In this document: piece by piece, positions 45,885 to 54,704 of the stretch
Layout: each line of letters begins with the position of its first letter
Numbering within the stretch: the stretch's first letter is position 1
DNA from: Pelosinus fermentans JBW45
GTDB lineage: Bacteria; Bacillota; Negativicutes; DSM-13327
Assembly (NCBI RefSeq): GCF_000271665.2
Contig: NZ_CP010978.1
Location: forward strand, 3,998,501-4,062,500
Reading direction: 5' to 3'
DNA: 64,000 bases
The notes under the pieces: generated by a model
Seen by the model: only the letters and a program-made list of their open reading frames with translations
What the model was told of the DNA's origin: nothing
The model's database searches: none
Made by a program: the position numbers and the translations under genes

Positions 45885-45917
45885 AATTTGTAATATTAAT
45901 GGATTGGAGGTGAAATA

Positions 45918-46658
45918 GTGAATGATACGATTGACTTTAAGGCGTCCAAGCCCGATCCCAGAGTATGGATGTTTCTGGTTGTTATCATATCCTTCTTGAC
46001 CGTCCTCTGCGGAAGCCGCCTTGAACTTTTCATCTTGTTTGCCGCGCTTGCCGTGATCATGACCTGGCAGAAAATGCTCGCAACGGTCATTTATTTTGTA
46101 GCATTCTATACGGCATTACTGGTACTCAATGAATTTCTTTGGCTTATTTCCATACCACCGGTCAGTATGGTAGTGGGCATGCTGGTTTTACTATTATTCA
46201 GGCTGATGCCGGTTTATATGGCCTACATAATCCTGTTGGAGAAAACGTCCATCAATGAATTGATTATCGCGTTGGAGCAGATGCATATTCCTAAAATGCT
46301 GATTATCCCTTTAGCGGTAGTCTATCGCTATATCCCCACAGTGAAGTACGAAATCTTGTATATTAAAGATAGTTTAAAAATGAGGGGACTGAATCCATCG
46401 TTAACCGGGATGTTTTTACAACCGGTAACAACGGTCGAGAAATTCATGATTCCTTTGCTGATTCGCAGCGGCAAGCTGGCCGATGAACTGTCGGCGGCGG
46501 CGCTGTGCAAAGGGCTTGATGCCGAGCACCCAAGGACTTCCTGCACCGGCGTCCGGTTTGAGCAAAAGGATGCCGTCTGTTGCGTAATATGTGCAGTGGC
46601 GGCGGGGACACTGATTTTTTTGCACTATTATCCAGGCTTTGGCCATTTGGTTCTGTAG
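45918..46658 (+). CDS. ECF transporter T component (CbiQ-like)
   Basis: A 246-residue membrane protein with about five helices. The family's coupling motifs are recognisable in AVVYRYIPTVKYEILYIKDS and in KMRGL/GKLADELSAAALCKGLD, corresponding to the two Ala-Arg-Gly-type elements that contact the ATPases. It forms the scaffold of an energy-coupling-factor importer with the next two genes. The GTG start at 45918 follows TTGGAGGTG. It is the first gene of a probable iron-repressed uptake operon. Confidence 0.85.
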   Translation: MNDTIDFKASKPDPRVWMFLVVIISFLTVLCGSRLELFILFAALAVIMTWQKMLATVIYFVAFYTALLVLNEFLWLISIPPVSMVVGMLVLLLFRLMPVYMAYIILLEKTSINELIIALEQMHIPKMLIIPLAVVYRYIPTVKYEILYIKDSLKMRGLNPSLTGMFLQPVTTVEKFMIPLLIRSGKLADELSAAALCKGLDAEHPRTSCTGVRFEQKDAVCCVICAVAAGTLIFLHYYPGFGHLVL

Positions 46659-46728
46659 AAAGGAGTACGACGATTCTGAAAAGTACAACACAGCCAATCA
46701 TGCCCGGAAAGGGTTGGAATATGGCATT

Positions 46729-48231
46729 ATGACAGAAAACTTACTGCAACAACATTCCACGATGCAGAAAAAAACGATAATTGAGTTCCACGATGTGCAT
46801 GTAACGTACCGCAATCGTAACCGGGAAAGCCTTACCGGCTTTAGCCTGAATGTAAAGCAGGGCGAATTTGTGGTCCTGACCGGTAAAAGCGGCTGCGGCA
46901 AAACAACGGTAACCCGCTGCATCAATAGCTTAATCCCAAATTTTTTTGACGCTGAACTGCAAGGAGAAGTCTTCGTTGGCGGCCTGGATATAAAAACAGC
47001 CTCAATGAGGGACATATCACGCAGGGTGGGATCGGTTTTTCAGGACCCCCGCTCCCAGTTCTTTACCTTGCATGTCAGGAGCGAACTTGCTTTTCCCAGT
47101 GAAAATTATGGGATTGAAAGGCACATAATGCAGAAGCAAATCAAAAAAACCGTGCATGATCTACACCTTAATACACTGCTAACACGCTCCATCTTTACGC
47201 TTTCCAGCGGCGAAAAACAAAAAGTCGCTGTAGCATCCGTCTATGCCCTGGAACCGGATATTTATGTTTTCGATGAACCCTCCGCCAATTTAGACGAAAC
47301 AGGCACGGATCAGCTGCTCGCTGTACTGAGCATCCTTAAAGCCAAAGGTCATACCGTTATTATCGCTGAACACAAGCTTGCCTATTTAAAGGATTTGCTT
47401 GACCGCGTGGTTTTTATCGAAGATGGACAGGGAAAGGAGGAATTTAGCGGTCGGGATTTTTTTGCCAAACCCGACCAGTGGTTTCGGGACAAGGGGCTGC
47501 GCCATTTTGACGGAACGGCCCTGCGTCCAGCAGCTAATACGCTAGAAACCCAGGCACCTTTGCTGCAGGCAGTGGCTATATCCTTTGGCTATAAAAGAGG
47601 AAAACCAATTCTGAACGGCATATCTTTAAGTGCCTATCGCGGTGAAATTACCGGGATCATGGGTAAAAACGGCGTGGGAAAAAGTACCCTGCTGCGAGTA
47701 CTGATGGGACTGGAAAAACAACACCGGGGCGAAATCCTCCTTGAAGGCAAACCAGCTAGTACGAAGGCGCGTATGCAGAATTCCTTCTATGTTATGCAGG
47801 ATGTCGATTACCAGCTTTTTGCCCCCAGCGTGTGGGAAGAGATACTGCTGGGATGTAAAGAGTCATCAAGCATCGTGGCGAAAGCAGAAGAATACCTGCG
47901 GTTCTTTCATCTGGAAAGCTATAAAGAGGCTCATCCCGCTGCTCTTTCCGGTGGGCAGAAGCAGCGTCTGGCCATTGCGTTAGCCGGTATGCGAAACGCC
48001 AAAATTTTATTCCTGGATGAACCGACCAGCGGCCTGGATGGAGAAAATATGGCAAAAGTCAGCGAACTCATAAGAAAGCTGGCGCAAGAAGGGCGGTGCA
48101 TTTTTGTTATCTCCCATGATTATGAATTCGCAATAAATACATTTGATAAAATTTTCTCTCTGGAGGAAGACGGTAGGCTTACCCGCCTCTCCTTCGACAA
48201 TAATAGAGCAGAATGCTCTACTCAGAAATAA
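46729..48231 (+). CDS. ECF transporter double ATPase (A component)
   Basis: About 500 residues with two fused ABC ATPases. The first has LTGKSGCGKTT, LSSGEKQKVAVA and VFDEPSANLD; the second IMGKNGVGKST, LSGGQKQRLAIA and LFLDEPTSGLD. Both look catalytically complete. Such fused EcfA pairs energise ECF importers. The start is uncertain: the frame is open from 46639, inside the T gene, but the first ATG after that gene is at 46729. It overlaps the stop of a short coupled frame that follows AAAGGAG at 46660. Confidence 0.85.
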   Translation: MTENLLQQHSTMQKKTIIEFHDVHVTYRNRNRESLTGFSLNVKQGEFVVLTGKSGCGKTTVTRCINSLIPNFFDAELQGEVFVGGLDIKTASMRDISRRVGSVFQDPRSQFFTLHVRSELAFPSENYGIERHIMQKQIKKTVHDLHLNTLLTRSIFTLSSGEKQKVAVASVYALEPDIYVFDEPSANLDETGTDQLLAVLSILKAKGHTVIIAEHKLAYLKDLLDRVVFIEDGQGKEEFSGRDFFAKPDQWFRDKGLRHFDGTALRPAANTLETQAPLLQAVAISFGYKRGKPILNGISLSAYRGEITGIMGKNGVGKSTLLRVLMGLEKQHRGEILLEGKPASTKARMQNSFYVMQDVDYQLFAPSVWEEILLGCKESSSIVAKAEEYLRFFHLESYKEAHPAALSGGQKQRLAIALAGMRNAKILFLDEPTSGLDGENMAKVSELIRKLAQEGRCIFVISHDYEFAINTFDKIFSLEEDGRLTRLSFDNNRAECSTQK

Positions 48232-48253
48232 GGAATAAAAGGGATGTTTTGTT

Positions 48254-48862
48254 ATGGCTTCTTTAAAAACAAATAACAACCAGAATGTCCGGCATTTGAT
48301 CACAATTGGCATTTTCAATGCATTGATTATTAGTATTTTTATGCTGCTGGGGTTTACCATTGGGCTGATCCCCGTGATTTTAATCTTCATGCCGGTTATA
48401 TTAGCGATCCCTGGAGGAATTATTTTTATGCTGATGCTGGCGAAAGCACCGCTGCGTGGTGTGTTTGTCATCAGCGGCGCTTTGCTGGGTTTGGTTCTCT
48501 TTAACATGGCACCGGCCGGTGTGTTTGGACTGAGCATCTTTGTGGGGGGCGTGCTGGGCGAGATTGCCTTTGGCTTTATCGGCCAGGAAAAATTTATTGC
48601 GAAGGTCACCGGTTTTGCCTTTTACATGCTGGGCTTTGCCGTGGGAGAAAGTTTTCCGCTTACTTTTATGAAGGAAGCCTATATAGCGCAAGAAGCGACC
48701 AAAGGAACAGAGCAACTGGCTATCCTGCAACAATGCCTGGCGTTAATGAACCCGGCAATGCTGGCGGTAATCTGCCTGCTTACGGTGATTATGGCCTGTG
48801 TGAGCAGCTTATGGGGCAGACGGCTGCTGCGCACGCATTTTGAAAAAGCCGGCATTGTATAA
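48254..48862 (+). CDS. ECF transporter substrate-binding S component (MptD/Trep_Strep type)
   Basis: A 202-residue membrane protein with about six helices (MLLGFTIGLIPVILIFMPVI, AGVFGLSIFVGGVLGEIAFG, AFYMLGFAVGESFPL). It resembles the Trep_Strep/MptD family of putative ECF S components, whose substrates are mostly undefined. Its place between the ECF ATPase and a TonB receptor, and behind a Fur-box-like site, suggests it binds the metallophore or the metal released from it (inference). A start at 48254 gives the usual family length. Confidence 0.82.
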   Translation: MASLKTNNNQNVRHLITIGIFNALIISIFMLLGFTIGLIPVILIFMPVILAIPGGIIFMLMLAKAPLRGVFVISGALLGLVLFNMAPAGVFGLSIFVGGVLGEIAFGFIGQEKFIAKVTGFAFYMLGFAVGESFPLTFMKEAYIAQEATKGTEQLAILQQCLALMNPAMLAVICLLTVIMACVSSLWGRRLLRTHFEKAGIV

Positions 48863-48927
48863 CGCTACAATCGCCATCAGCAAAAAGTTCATTCAATAGT
48901 CTTTCAATAATATAATGAGGTGAAATT

Positions 48928-50925
48928 GTGAAAAAAAAGCAAAAACAGCATTTGATCAGCCTCCTGGTGAGCGGGGCCGTATTAATGACCGGACAAACGG
49001 CCTTTGCCGACGAACAGGAATTCAGCATGGACGAGTATGTGGTGACGGCCAGCCGGATGCCGGTAAAAAAGACAGAAACTGCGGCCAGCGTGACTGTCAT
49101 TACCCGTGAAGAGATTGAAAAAAGCGGCGCAGTCAGTGTCCCGGATATCCTCAACAGAACCACCGTGACGATGCAAAATGATACTACTGCCAGTGTGCCG
49201 ACCATCAACGGCGACGTGCGGGTGCTGGTTTTGGTTGACGGCCGCGAGGTCAACTGGAAAGGCGGCGGGATGCATATGGGTCAGTCCGGCGCCAATCTTG
49301 ACTATTTACCCAGCGTCGACAGTATTGAACGGATCGAGATTGTCAGAGGACCTGCCTCCGCCCTGTATGGCAGTGACGCGGTGGGCGGCGTCATCAATAT
49401 CATCACCCGTAAAAGTGCCGAACCAGTCACCCGTTACTCGGCAGAAGCCGGCAGCTGGGGCCTGCACCGGTACAACCTAACTACCGAGAACAAGGTCGGC
49501 GATTTCAGCTACCGCATCAACTTTGAACGGAAAAGCCAGGATGACTTTCACTATAACAGCGGCTACAGCGGTGACAGTGACGCAACGGCCAAAAATACAG
49601 CCCTTGACCAGGATAAAATGAATATCCGTCTGGACAAAGACCTCGGCAGCAACCGTTCGCTGTCCCTAACCGTTGATCATACCGATGGCCGGAAAGGCTT
49701 TAATGTCATGCCGGATTACCAAGCCTTTGTCGACTCCGGCGGCAAAACTAATTATTTTACCCACTCTGTGCAAACCTATGTAGAGAATAATGTTAGTTTA
49801 ACCTACAACTGGAACCAAGGAGACAAAGCCAATAGCTTTGTCAGATTGTACCGTAACTACTTTACGTATAATTATGATAATCATCCTGATGACTATCAGA
49901 TCCCTGATTATTACTATAATGGCCGCTCATATACCAATCAGGCCGATGGGGCGGAATGGCAGCAAACCTGGCAAATCAATGACAACTATACACTGCTGGG
50001 CGGCGCTTCCTGGCGTCAGGTTACGGCCGACTCCGCAGAGTATGATATTGATATTCCGGCCTATGGTTACTATCAAGCAGGATACAACTACACCGACAAA
50101 AAGATATCCAACCGGGCCTTCTTTTTAGAAAATAACTGGCGGCTGCCAAAAAACTGGTCGGTAACAGCCGGGGCGCGCTATGACGATTACACCCTGTTCG
50201 GCGATAAAACCACGGCCCGCATCACGGCAAACCGAGAGCTCAACCAGACGACCAATGTGTATGCATCCTGGGGACAGATCTTTAAAACCCCGTTTATCGC
50301 CGATGTCTATGGAGGCGGTTTTATGGTCCCCAATCTGAACCTCAAGCCGGAAACCGGCGATGTGGTCACGCTGGGGCTGAACACCCGGCTGGCCGAAGGG
50401 ACCGAGCTCCAGGCCAGCGTGTTTAGCAGCCGTCTTAACGATGCACTGGATTATATTGTGGTTGGTTATAATCAATATCAGTGGCAAAACGTAGCTGAAC
50501 TGAAAAGAAAAGGGCTGAATCTGAGCCTAAAACGCCGGTTATCACCACAGTGGCAGGCATCGCTCGGGTATTCCTATGTTAAAGTGGAGGAGCAGGGGGC
50601 TACCCAGCGGGAAGAGATCAACAACAATGAGCCGCATGGTTACCGACTAGGCCTGCAGTACGAACAGGACAAATGGAATGCCAACTTTACCCTCCGGGGC
50701 GCAACCGGACGTGATACGCGGGCGTTTACGTCGTCGGACTACTGGGTGGCTGATCTGGGCGTAAACTATAAGGTAAATCCGGCTACTCGTGTTTATCTGA
50801 AGGTATACAACCTGACAAACGAAGCCTATGAACTGCATGGCTCCTACGGAGATTCCTCTAACCTTACAGGGCTCTATCCGATGGCGGGCAGACAGGTTGT
50901 CTTTGGCATCGATCAGCGGATATAG
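48928..50925 (+). CDS. TonB-dependent outer-membrane receptor
   Basis: A 665-residue receptor. A signal peptide (ISLLVSGAVLMTGQTAFADE) ends about residue 28. A TonB-box-like segment DEYVVTASR follows, then the plug domain with VTVITREEIEKSG, LVLVDGREV, IERIEIVRGP and SALYGSDAVGGVINI. The C-terminal beta-barrel ends in VFGIDQRI. It proves an outer membrane and shows that the metallophore or its iron complex enters from outside through TonB energy. GAGGTGAAATT precedes the GTG start. It ends the uptake operon. Confidence 0.93.
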   Translation: MKKKQKQHLISLLVSGAVLMTGQTAFADEQEFSMDEYVVTASRMPVKKTETAASVTVITREEIEKSGAVSVPDILNRTTVTMQNDTTASVPTINGDVRVLVLVDGREVNWKGGGMHMGQSGANLDYLPSVDSIERIEIVRGPASALYGSDAVGGVINIITRKSAEPVTRYSAEAGSWGLHRYNLTTENKVGDFSYRINFERKSQDDFHYNSGYSGDSDATAKNTALDQDKMNIRLDKDLGSNRSLSLTVDHTDGRKGFNVMPDYQAFVDSGGKTNYFTHSVQTYVENNVSLTYNWNQGDKANSFVRLYRNYFTYNYDNHPDDYQIPDYYYNGRSYTNQADGAEWQQTWQINDNYTLLGGASWRQVTADSAEYDIDIPAYGYYQAGYNYTDKKISNRAFFLENNWRLPKNWSVTAGARYDDYTLFGDKTTARITANRELNQTTNVYASWGQIFKTPFIADVYGGGFMVPNLNLKPETGDVVTLGLNTRLAEGTELQASVFSSRLNDALDYIVVGYNQYQWQNVAELKRKGLNLSLKRRLSPQWQASLGYSYVKVEEQGATQREEINNNEPHGYRLGLQYEQDKWNANFTLRGATGRDTRAFTSSDYWVADLGVNYKVNPATRVYLKVYNLTNEAYELHGSYGDSSNLTGLYPMAGRQVVFGIDQRI

Positions 50926-50955
50926 CACTACTAAATAGAATACATTAAATAATTT

Positions 50956-51009
50956 GTTCATACAGTCAGTTAACCTCTAGTGATGGTTAATGGACTGTAT
51001 GAATTTTTT
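50956..51009 (+). terminator. Terminator of the uptake operon
   Basis: TTCATACAGTC and GGTTAA-containing arms pair around CTCTAGTGAT (CATACAGTC with GACTGTATG), followed by AATTTTTTCC. A second hairpin, GGCTGTCTCACCACG with CGTGGGTAGACAACC and then TTTT, lies at 51057-51100. Confidence 0.85.
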
Positions 51010-51056
51010 CCTTCATTATATTTTTCCTTCATTATTACAACTAAAGAAAGGCTAGA

Positions 51057-51100
51057 AAGGCTGTCTCACCACGTAAGAAACCGTGGGTAGACAACCTTTT
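51057..51100. terminator. Second hairpin, convergent terminator
   Basis: A stem of about 13 pairs with a TAAGAAAC loop and TTTT on the plus side. It lies between the convergent receptor gene and cysteine hydrolase gene and may serve both. Confidence 0.65.
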
Positions 51101-51144
51101 ATGATCAACAAAAAAATGGCATTATGAATTAACTGTATTTCTAA

Positions 51145-51681
51145 CTACTTTACTAGTCGCGAAATCGTCCTAAATGCATCAGAGCCAGCTTGATAACAAA
51201 GCTCAAATAGAACGGATTCTACGGTGGTAAGAATAGCCCCTTCATATTTCATTCTTTCCAATGCGATTTCATAATCACTTCTGGTACGGGAACCTATTGC
51301 ATCTGCCACCACAATCGGCTGAAAACCAAACTCTTTCAAATCAATTACCGTTTGCAGTACACAAATATGAGCTTCAATCCCTGCAATGATAACATTTTTA
51401 CTGTCCCGCTCATGAAGTTCCTTGACTAACGCCTCATTGCCACAACAACTAAATGTTGTTTTGTCATGGTATTCTGAAAAATATGGACGCAATTGTTCAA
51501 TGGTATTTCCCAATCCTTTTGGATATTGCTGAGCAGCCATAATCGGAATCTCTAATGCTTTTAATCCTTCTATAAGAGTCGTTATTTTTTTAGCTATAAT
51601 CTCACCGCCAACAATATAAGGAAACAGTTTTTCTTGCACATCCACCATCAAAAATTGAGAATTTTCTTTTTCCAAGCGCAT
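51145..51681 (-). CDS. Isochorismatase family cysteine hydrolase
   Basis: A 178-residue alpha/beta protein of the YcaC/isochorismatase-like hydrolases. The Asp in VDVQEKLF and the nucleophile in AHICVLQTVIDL are clear; the lysine of the triad is probably in the KTTFSCCGN segment. These enzymes hydrolyse C-N or C-O bonds, but this is a short, simple member and not the siderophore isochorismatase EntB, which has a carrier domain. GAGGGGG precedes the ATG. It lies outside the island and is likely unrelated to it. Confidence 0.86.
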   Translation of the reverse strand: MRLEKENSQFLMVDVQEKLFPYIVGGEIIAKKITTLIEGLKALEIPIMAAQQYPKGLGNTIEQLRPYFSEYHDKTTFSCCGNEALVKELHERDSKNVIIAGIEAHICVLQTVIDLKEFGFQPIVVADAIGSRTRSDYEIALERMKYEGAILTTVESVLFELCYQAGSDAFRTISRLVK

Positions 51682-51843
51682 ATATTTCCCCCTCTTCTTT
51701 ATTAAAATGATAGAAGACTACCATAATGCTGCAACAAAATCTTACTCTCCTATTTAGCTATTATTTGAAGAAACTCCTTTATTATACCGCTTGACGTAAT
51801 CCCTCCTTAAAATTTAGCTTTACATGTTAATTATGAAGCTAAA

Positions 51844-51984
51844 CTATCCAACAATCCATGACTTATTATTCGACATACATGCCATAATTTTTGATTTATC
51901 GACTTCTTTCATAGCCGGTCCATCATTTCTTACTACCGCCTCATGGAGAATTACACATTCAGAATATGATGATATTCTTTCCTC
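51844..51984 (-). pseudogene. Possible gene remnant of 46 codons
   Basis: The minus strand is open without a good start and reads SECVILHEAVVRNDGPAMKE then VDKSKIMACMSNNKSWIVG and a stop. The composition looks protein-like, but I recognise no family. It lies downstream of the cobalamin riboswitch and its terminators, so it could be what is left of a gene once under its control. The rest of 51682-52060 is AT-rich and empty. Confidence 0.25.
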
Positions 51985-52064
51985 TTAACATTTACCCAAT
52001 AAGAATAAAAATCCTGCACAGGTTTATATGTAATCATTCACCTGATCTTTCTTATACGAAAAAA

Positions 52065-52093
52065 AAGTTCCGTTTTCACGGAACTTAGCTGCC
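52065..52093 (-). terminator. Rho-independent terminator
   Basis: On the minus strand AAGTTCCG pairs with CGGAACTT around TGAAAA, followed by TTTTTTCG. Just before it lies CCTTCCCAAGACA (plus strand), a 13-base copy of a piece of the riboswitch at 52398. Confidence 0.8.
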
Positions 52094-52190
52094 CTTCCCA
52101 AGACAACTCACAACATAGCAAAGGATAATGAAAGTTTGGATCATATGTTAGCTATTCCGTACCCAGATACGAAACAGTCACATAACAAGT

Positions 52191-52221
52191 AAAAAATCTC
52201 CCGACCACTACTGATCGGGAG
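52191..52221 (-). terminator. Terminator downstream of the cobalamin riboswitch
   Basis: On the minus strand CTCCCGATC pairs with GGTCGGGAG around AGTAGT, followed by ATTTTTTAC. It would end any transcript of the riboswitch after about 325 bases. Confidence 0.85.
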
Positions 52222-52257
52222 AAACAATTAAGAGCATCATAGCTATACTTATAGAAA

Positions 52258-52283
52258 ATCCTAGCGAAAAATTGCGCTAGGAT
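52258..52283 (-). terminator. Hairpin after the riboswitch, candidate expression platform
   Basis: ATCCTAGCG and CGCTAGGAT form a perfect 9-pair stem, followed on the minus strand by TTTTCTATAAG. Upstream of it GGGGAGGGGATTAA and a GTG open an 11-codon frame (52312-52277) that ends inside the hairpin. Confidence 0.65.
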
Positions 52284-52349
52284 ATAAGTACAATACAACA
52301 TTTGCTGTGCACTTAATCCCCTCCCCATCTCTCGTGGGTAAAAACGGTG

Positions 52350-52515
52350 ATTGTCAAATAGGCAGTTCTCCTGGCTCTGGATCATTGTTTACCCAAACCT
52401 TCCCAAGACAGTTGTCTCAGTGGTATACCTTGGGTTCACTCCTCATTACAGTGGCGGGACCGCGCCGGCATTAGACCGGACTTCCCTATTAAGCCCCTTA
52501 GGGCACCTATCTCAA
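52350..52515 (-). ncRNA. Cobalamin riboswitch without evident target gene
   Basis: On the minus strand the classic elements appear in order: GGTGCCC, TAATAGGGAAGTCCGGT, GCCGGCGCGGTCCCGCCACT, TGTAATGAGGAGTGA, CTTGGGAAGG, and the B12 box GAGCCAGGAGAACTGCC. It lies downstream of the iron alcohol dehydrogenase. Only terminator hairpins and a tiny frame follow; the next minus-strand gene is nearly 700 bases away behind two strong terminators. It is either a relic of a lost cobalamin-related gene or a riboswitch-controlled small RNA. Confidence 0.9.
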
Positions 52516-52663
52516 CATATGGAATTTTATAACATTCATATTGGTAACTGCTTATATAATAACACTTTATTTTACTATGCACAAGTCTATAAATTTTATT
52601 TATTACATTTGGGAATCGATAGGATGCAAATTTACCATAATGAAAATTTCTATTTCAATTTGC

Positions 52664-53863
52664 TTATAACGAATCCAGGTAAATGGCAGCAACCGTTTCC
52701 CGACTCGCTTCAATTGGCGCCATACTTAAAAGCAGTTCCAAACTAGGAGTTTCAAAAGCAAGGTCTGTCAATCGGGCTACATCACTATCAACAAAGCCTT
52801 CTTCTCGTAAGCTTTGCTTCATGCCATGTTTCTTAAGCCACTGTTTTAAACCAATATATGCTGCCTCTGCTTCCGTTGCTTCCCCTTTTAAACCAGGCAC
52901 AATAGGTGCCAAGATATCCGCCAAAATGACGGCTTTAGCCGGATAGATATGCTTTACTACTGCAGGCAATAATACTGACAAGCCCGACCCATGAGGCAAA
53001 TCAGCTTTGATACCGCTAAGAGGATGCTCCATGGCATGGGTTAAGTGCAGCAATCCATTGTCAAAAGAAGCCCCTGCAATCATCGAAGCATATAATAAAT
53101 AATAGCGAGCTTCCAAATTCTTTGGATCTTCTTGCGCCAATGGCAAGTAACGGGTAACAAGTGAGATTACTTCGCGAGCCAACGTTACAGCATATATATT
53201 CCCCAGCTTCGTAGTAGCTGCTTCAATGGCATGATTGACAGCATCAATGGATACATAAGCAGTCTGTTCTGGCGGCAAAGTAGTCATAAGTGCCGGATCA
53301 TCAATGGAATATAGAGGATACAAGCAGTCATAGGCAAGGACTGGCTTATACTCTTTCTCCGGTATACTGACAACAGCAAAGCGATTGGCTTCCGTTCCAG
53401 TTCCATGCGTCAAATTAATGGCAATAATCGGTACTGCCTTTTCTGGCAAAAAAGTATATTCATATAACTCTCGTGCAGTTTTACCTGGATTGGCTACTAA
53501 AGCAGCCACACTCTTTCCTGCGTCAATGGGACTGCCGCCACCAATGGCGATAACAGCTTGTGCTCCAAATTCCAGTGCTGCATTTGCCGCTTCGTCAACT
53601 TGATCAACGGTTGGATTGGATGTGACTTTACTATACAACACTGGCAGGATATTGACGGCATCCAATGCTTTTTTCACATGCTCCCAAGCACCAGATTTGA
53701 TGTGAGATCCCCTGCCAGTAACCACGACCACCTTACTAATTCCTTTTTCAGATAAAGTTTTTGCAATGTCGGTCATTTTAGTAATGGCACCAATACCAAA
53801 ATATACGGTTGTTTTAGTACGGATTTCAACAATTTGTGCTAAATCAATTTCTTTCCCCCACAT
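52664..53863 (-). CDS. Iron-containing alcohol dehydrogenase
   Basis: About 399 residues of the group III Fe-ADH family, which interconvert aldehydes or ketones and alcohols with NAD(P). GGGSPIDAGKSVA binds the cofactor. The metal ligands lie in the SIDAVNHAIEA helix and in LLHLTHAMEHPLSG, with HGSG nearby. The substrate cannot be inferred. The ATG at 53863 lies 8 bases after AAGGCGG and is preferred over the one at 53869, which is too close. No operon partner. Confidence 0.88.
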   Translation of the reverse strand: MWGKEIDLAQIVEIRTKTTVYFGIGAITKMTDIAKTLSEKGISKVVVVTGRGSHIKSGAWEHVKKALDAVNILPVLYSKVTSNPTVDQVDEAANAALEFGAQAVIAIGGGSPIDAGKSVAALVANPGKTARELYEYTFLPEKAVPIIAINLTHGTGTEANRFAVVSIPEKEYKPVLAYDCLYPLYSIDDPALMTTLPPEQTAYVSIDAVNHAIEAATTKLGNIYAVTLAREVISLVTRYLPLAQEDPKNLEARYYLLYASMIAGASFDNGLLHLTHAMEHPLSGIKADLPHGSGLSVLLPAVVKHIYPAKAVILADILAPIVPGLKGEATEAEAAYIGLKQWLKKHGMKQSLREEGFVDSDVARLTDLAFETPSLELLLSMAPIEASRETVAAIYLDSL

Positions 53864-54025
53864 GTACATCCCCGCCTTTTCTGATTTTTCAGTTTATGTA
53901 TACTGCTAGTATATCGTACCCTTAATGCAAAAACAATCCTTTTTTTGTGAAAAAAGTAACAGAACTAATAGAAATAAAACTCTCCGCCAAAATCGCGAAT
54001 AGTTATATTTCTATAGTTACTTATC

Positions 54026-54574
54026 TTATTTATGCCCTGGGCAGGTATCACCAGTTAAGCGGTCTATCCATGTCAACTGCCGGTAATTGATCGTTTCATT
54101 TTCATCTGCTTCGGCGATCTGCTCCATACAATCCTTACATATTTTTTGCCCAGCTGCTGCAATGATTGCTGGCGGTATTCCCAAACGACTTAATCGGCTG
54201 CTCCTGTCTTCCACTTCAATATCCTGTATATCTACAGCCTCATCACTGATCACGATGAGTCCTGTATCGCCCCGGAAACTAGGATCACTACGCACAGAAC
54301 TTATTTTCTTGCAACGCACTGCCAAGGATTTATATTTTTCAATAACCCGATAGTCTATGTTTCCGTTGATGATCAGCTTGTCCGCTCTTGGGTCCTTAAG
54401 AGCCTGAAGGATTTCTGAATAAATCCCTTTTTCTCGTACTTGCTCTGTGGTTAATTTCTTTATGATTCGTTCTCTAAATTCCCCCAAATACTGTACCTTT
54501 TCATCATATTTTAATTCAGGTGCTCCATGCAGCCCCACCAATAAGGCCTGCTCAACTTTATCTTTTTGCACCAT
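54026..54574 (-). CDS. YueI family protein (DUF1694)
   Basis: A 182-residue cytoplasmic protein of the Firmicute YueI family, function unknown. It opens VEQALLVGLHGAPELKYDEK, with YLGEFRERI, a pattern characteristic of the family, and later ADKLIINGNIDYRVIEKYK and FRGDTGLIVISDEAV. A CKDC pair near the C-terminus could bind metal but is not proven. It stands alone between the alcohol dehydrogenase and a repeat element. Confidence 0.85.
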   Translation of the reverse strand: MVQKDKVEQALLVGLHGAPELKYDEKVQYLGEFRERIIKKLTTEQVREKGIYSEILQALKDPRADKLIINGNIDYRVIEKYKSLAVRCKKISSVRSDPSFRGDTGLIVISDEAVDIQDIEVEDRSSRLSRLGIPPAIIAAAGQKICKDCMEQIAEADENETINYRQLTWIDRLTGDTCPGHK

Positions 54575-54704
54575 TCTGCTAATATCTTTGGATTGGTCTT
54601 GGCTATCGATAACAATCCCTCCTAACGCTACTGACGTAATGCTATAGAAAACTATATCATATATTTGGACTCATTTCCAATCGCAGAAGAGGGATAAAAC
54701 CGTT

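Noticed and set aside
51145-51681. Siderophore isochorismatase (EntB-like) linked to the island
   Set aside because: The protein is a short YcaC-type hydrolase with no carrier domain, lies beyond two terminators, and no aryl-acid genes exist nearby.
52191-52283. ANTAR-binding dual hairpin downstream of the cobalamin riboswitch, as in EutX/Rli55
   Set aside because: The loops read AGTAGT and an 8-base CAATTTTT; neither has the A1/G4 hexaloop pattern.
52152-52385. 77-codon open frame over the riboswitch output
   Set aside because: It runs through the B12 box and both terminator hairpins, which explain the sequence better than a protein.
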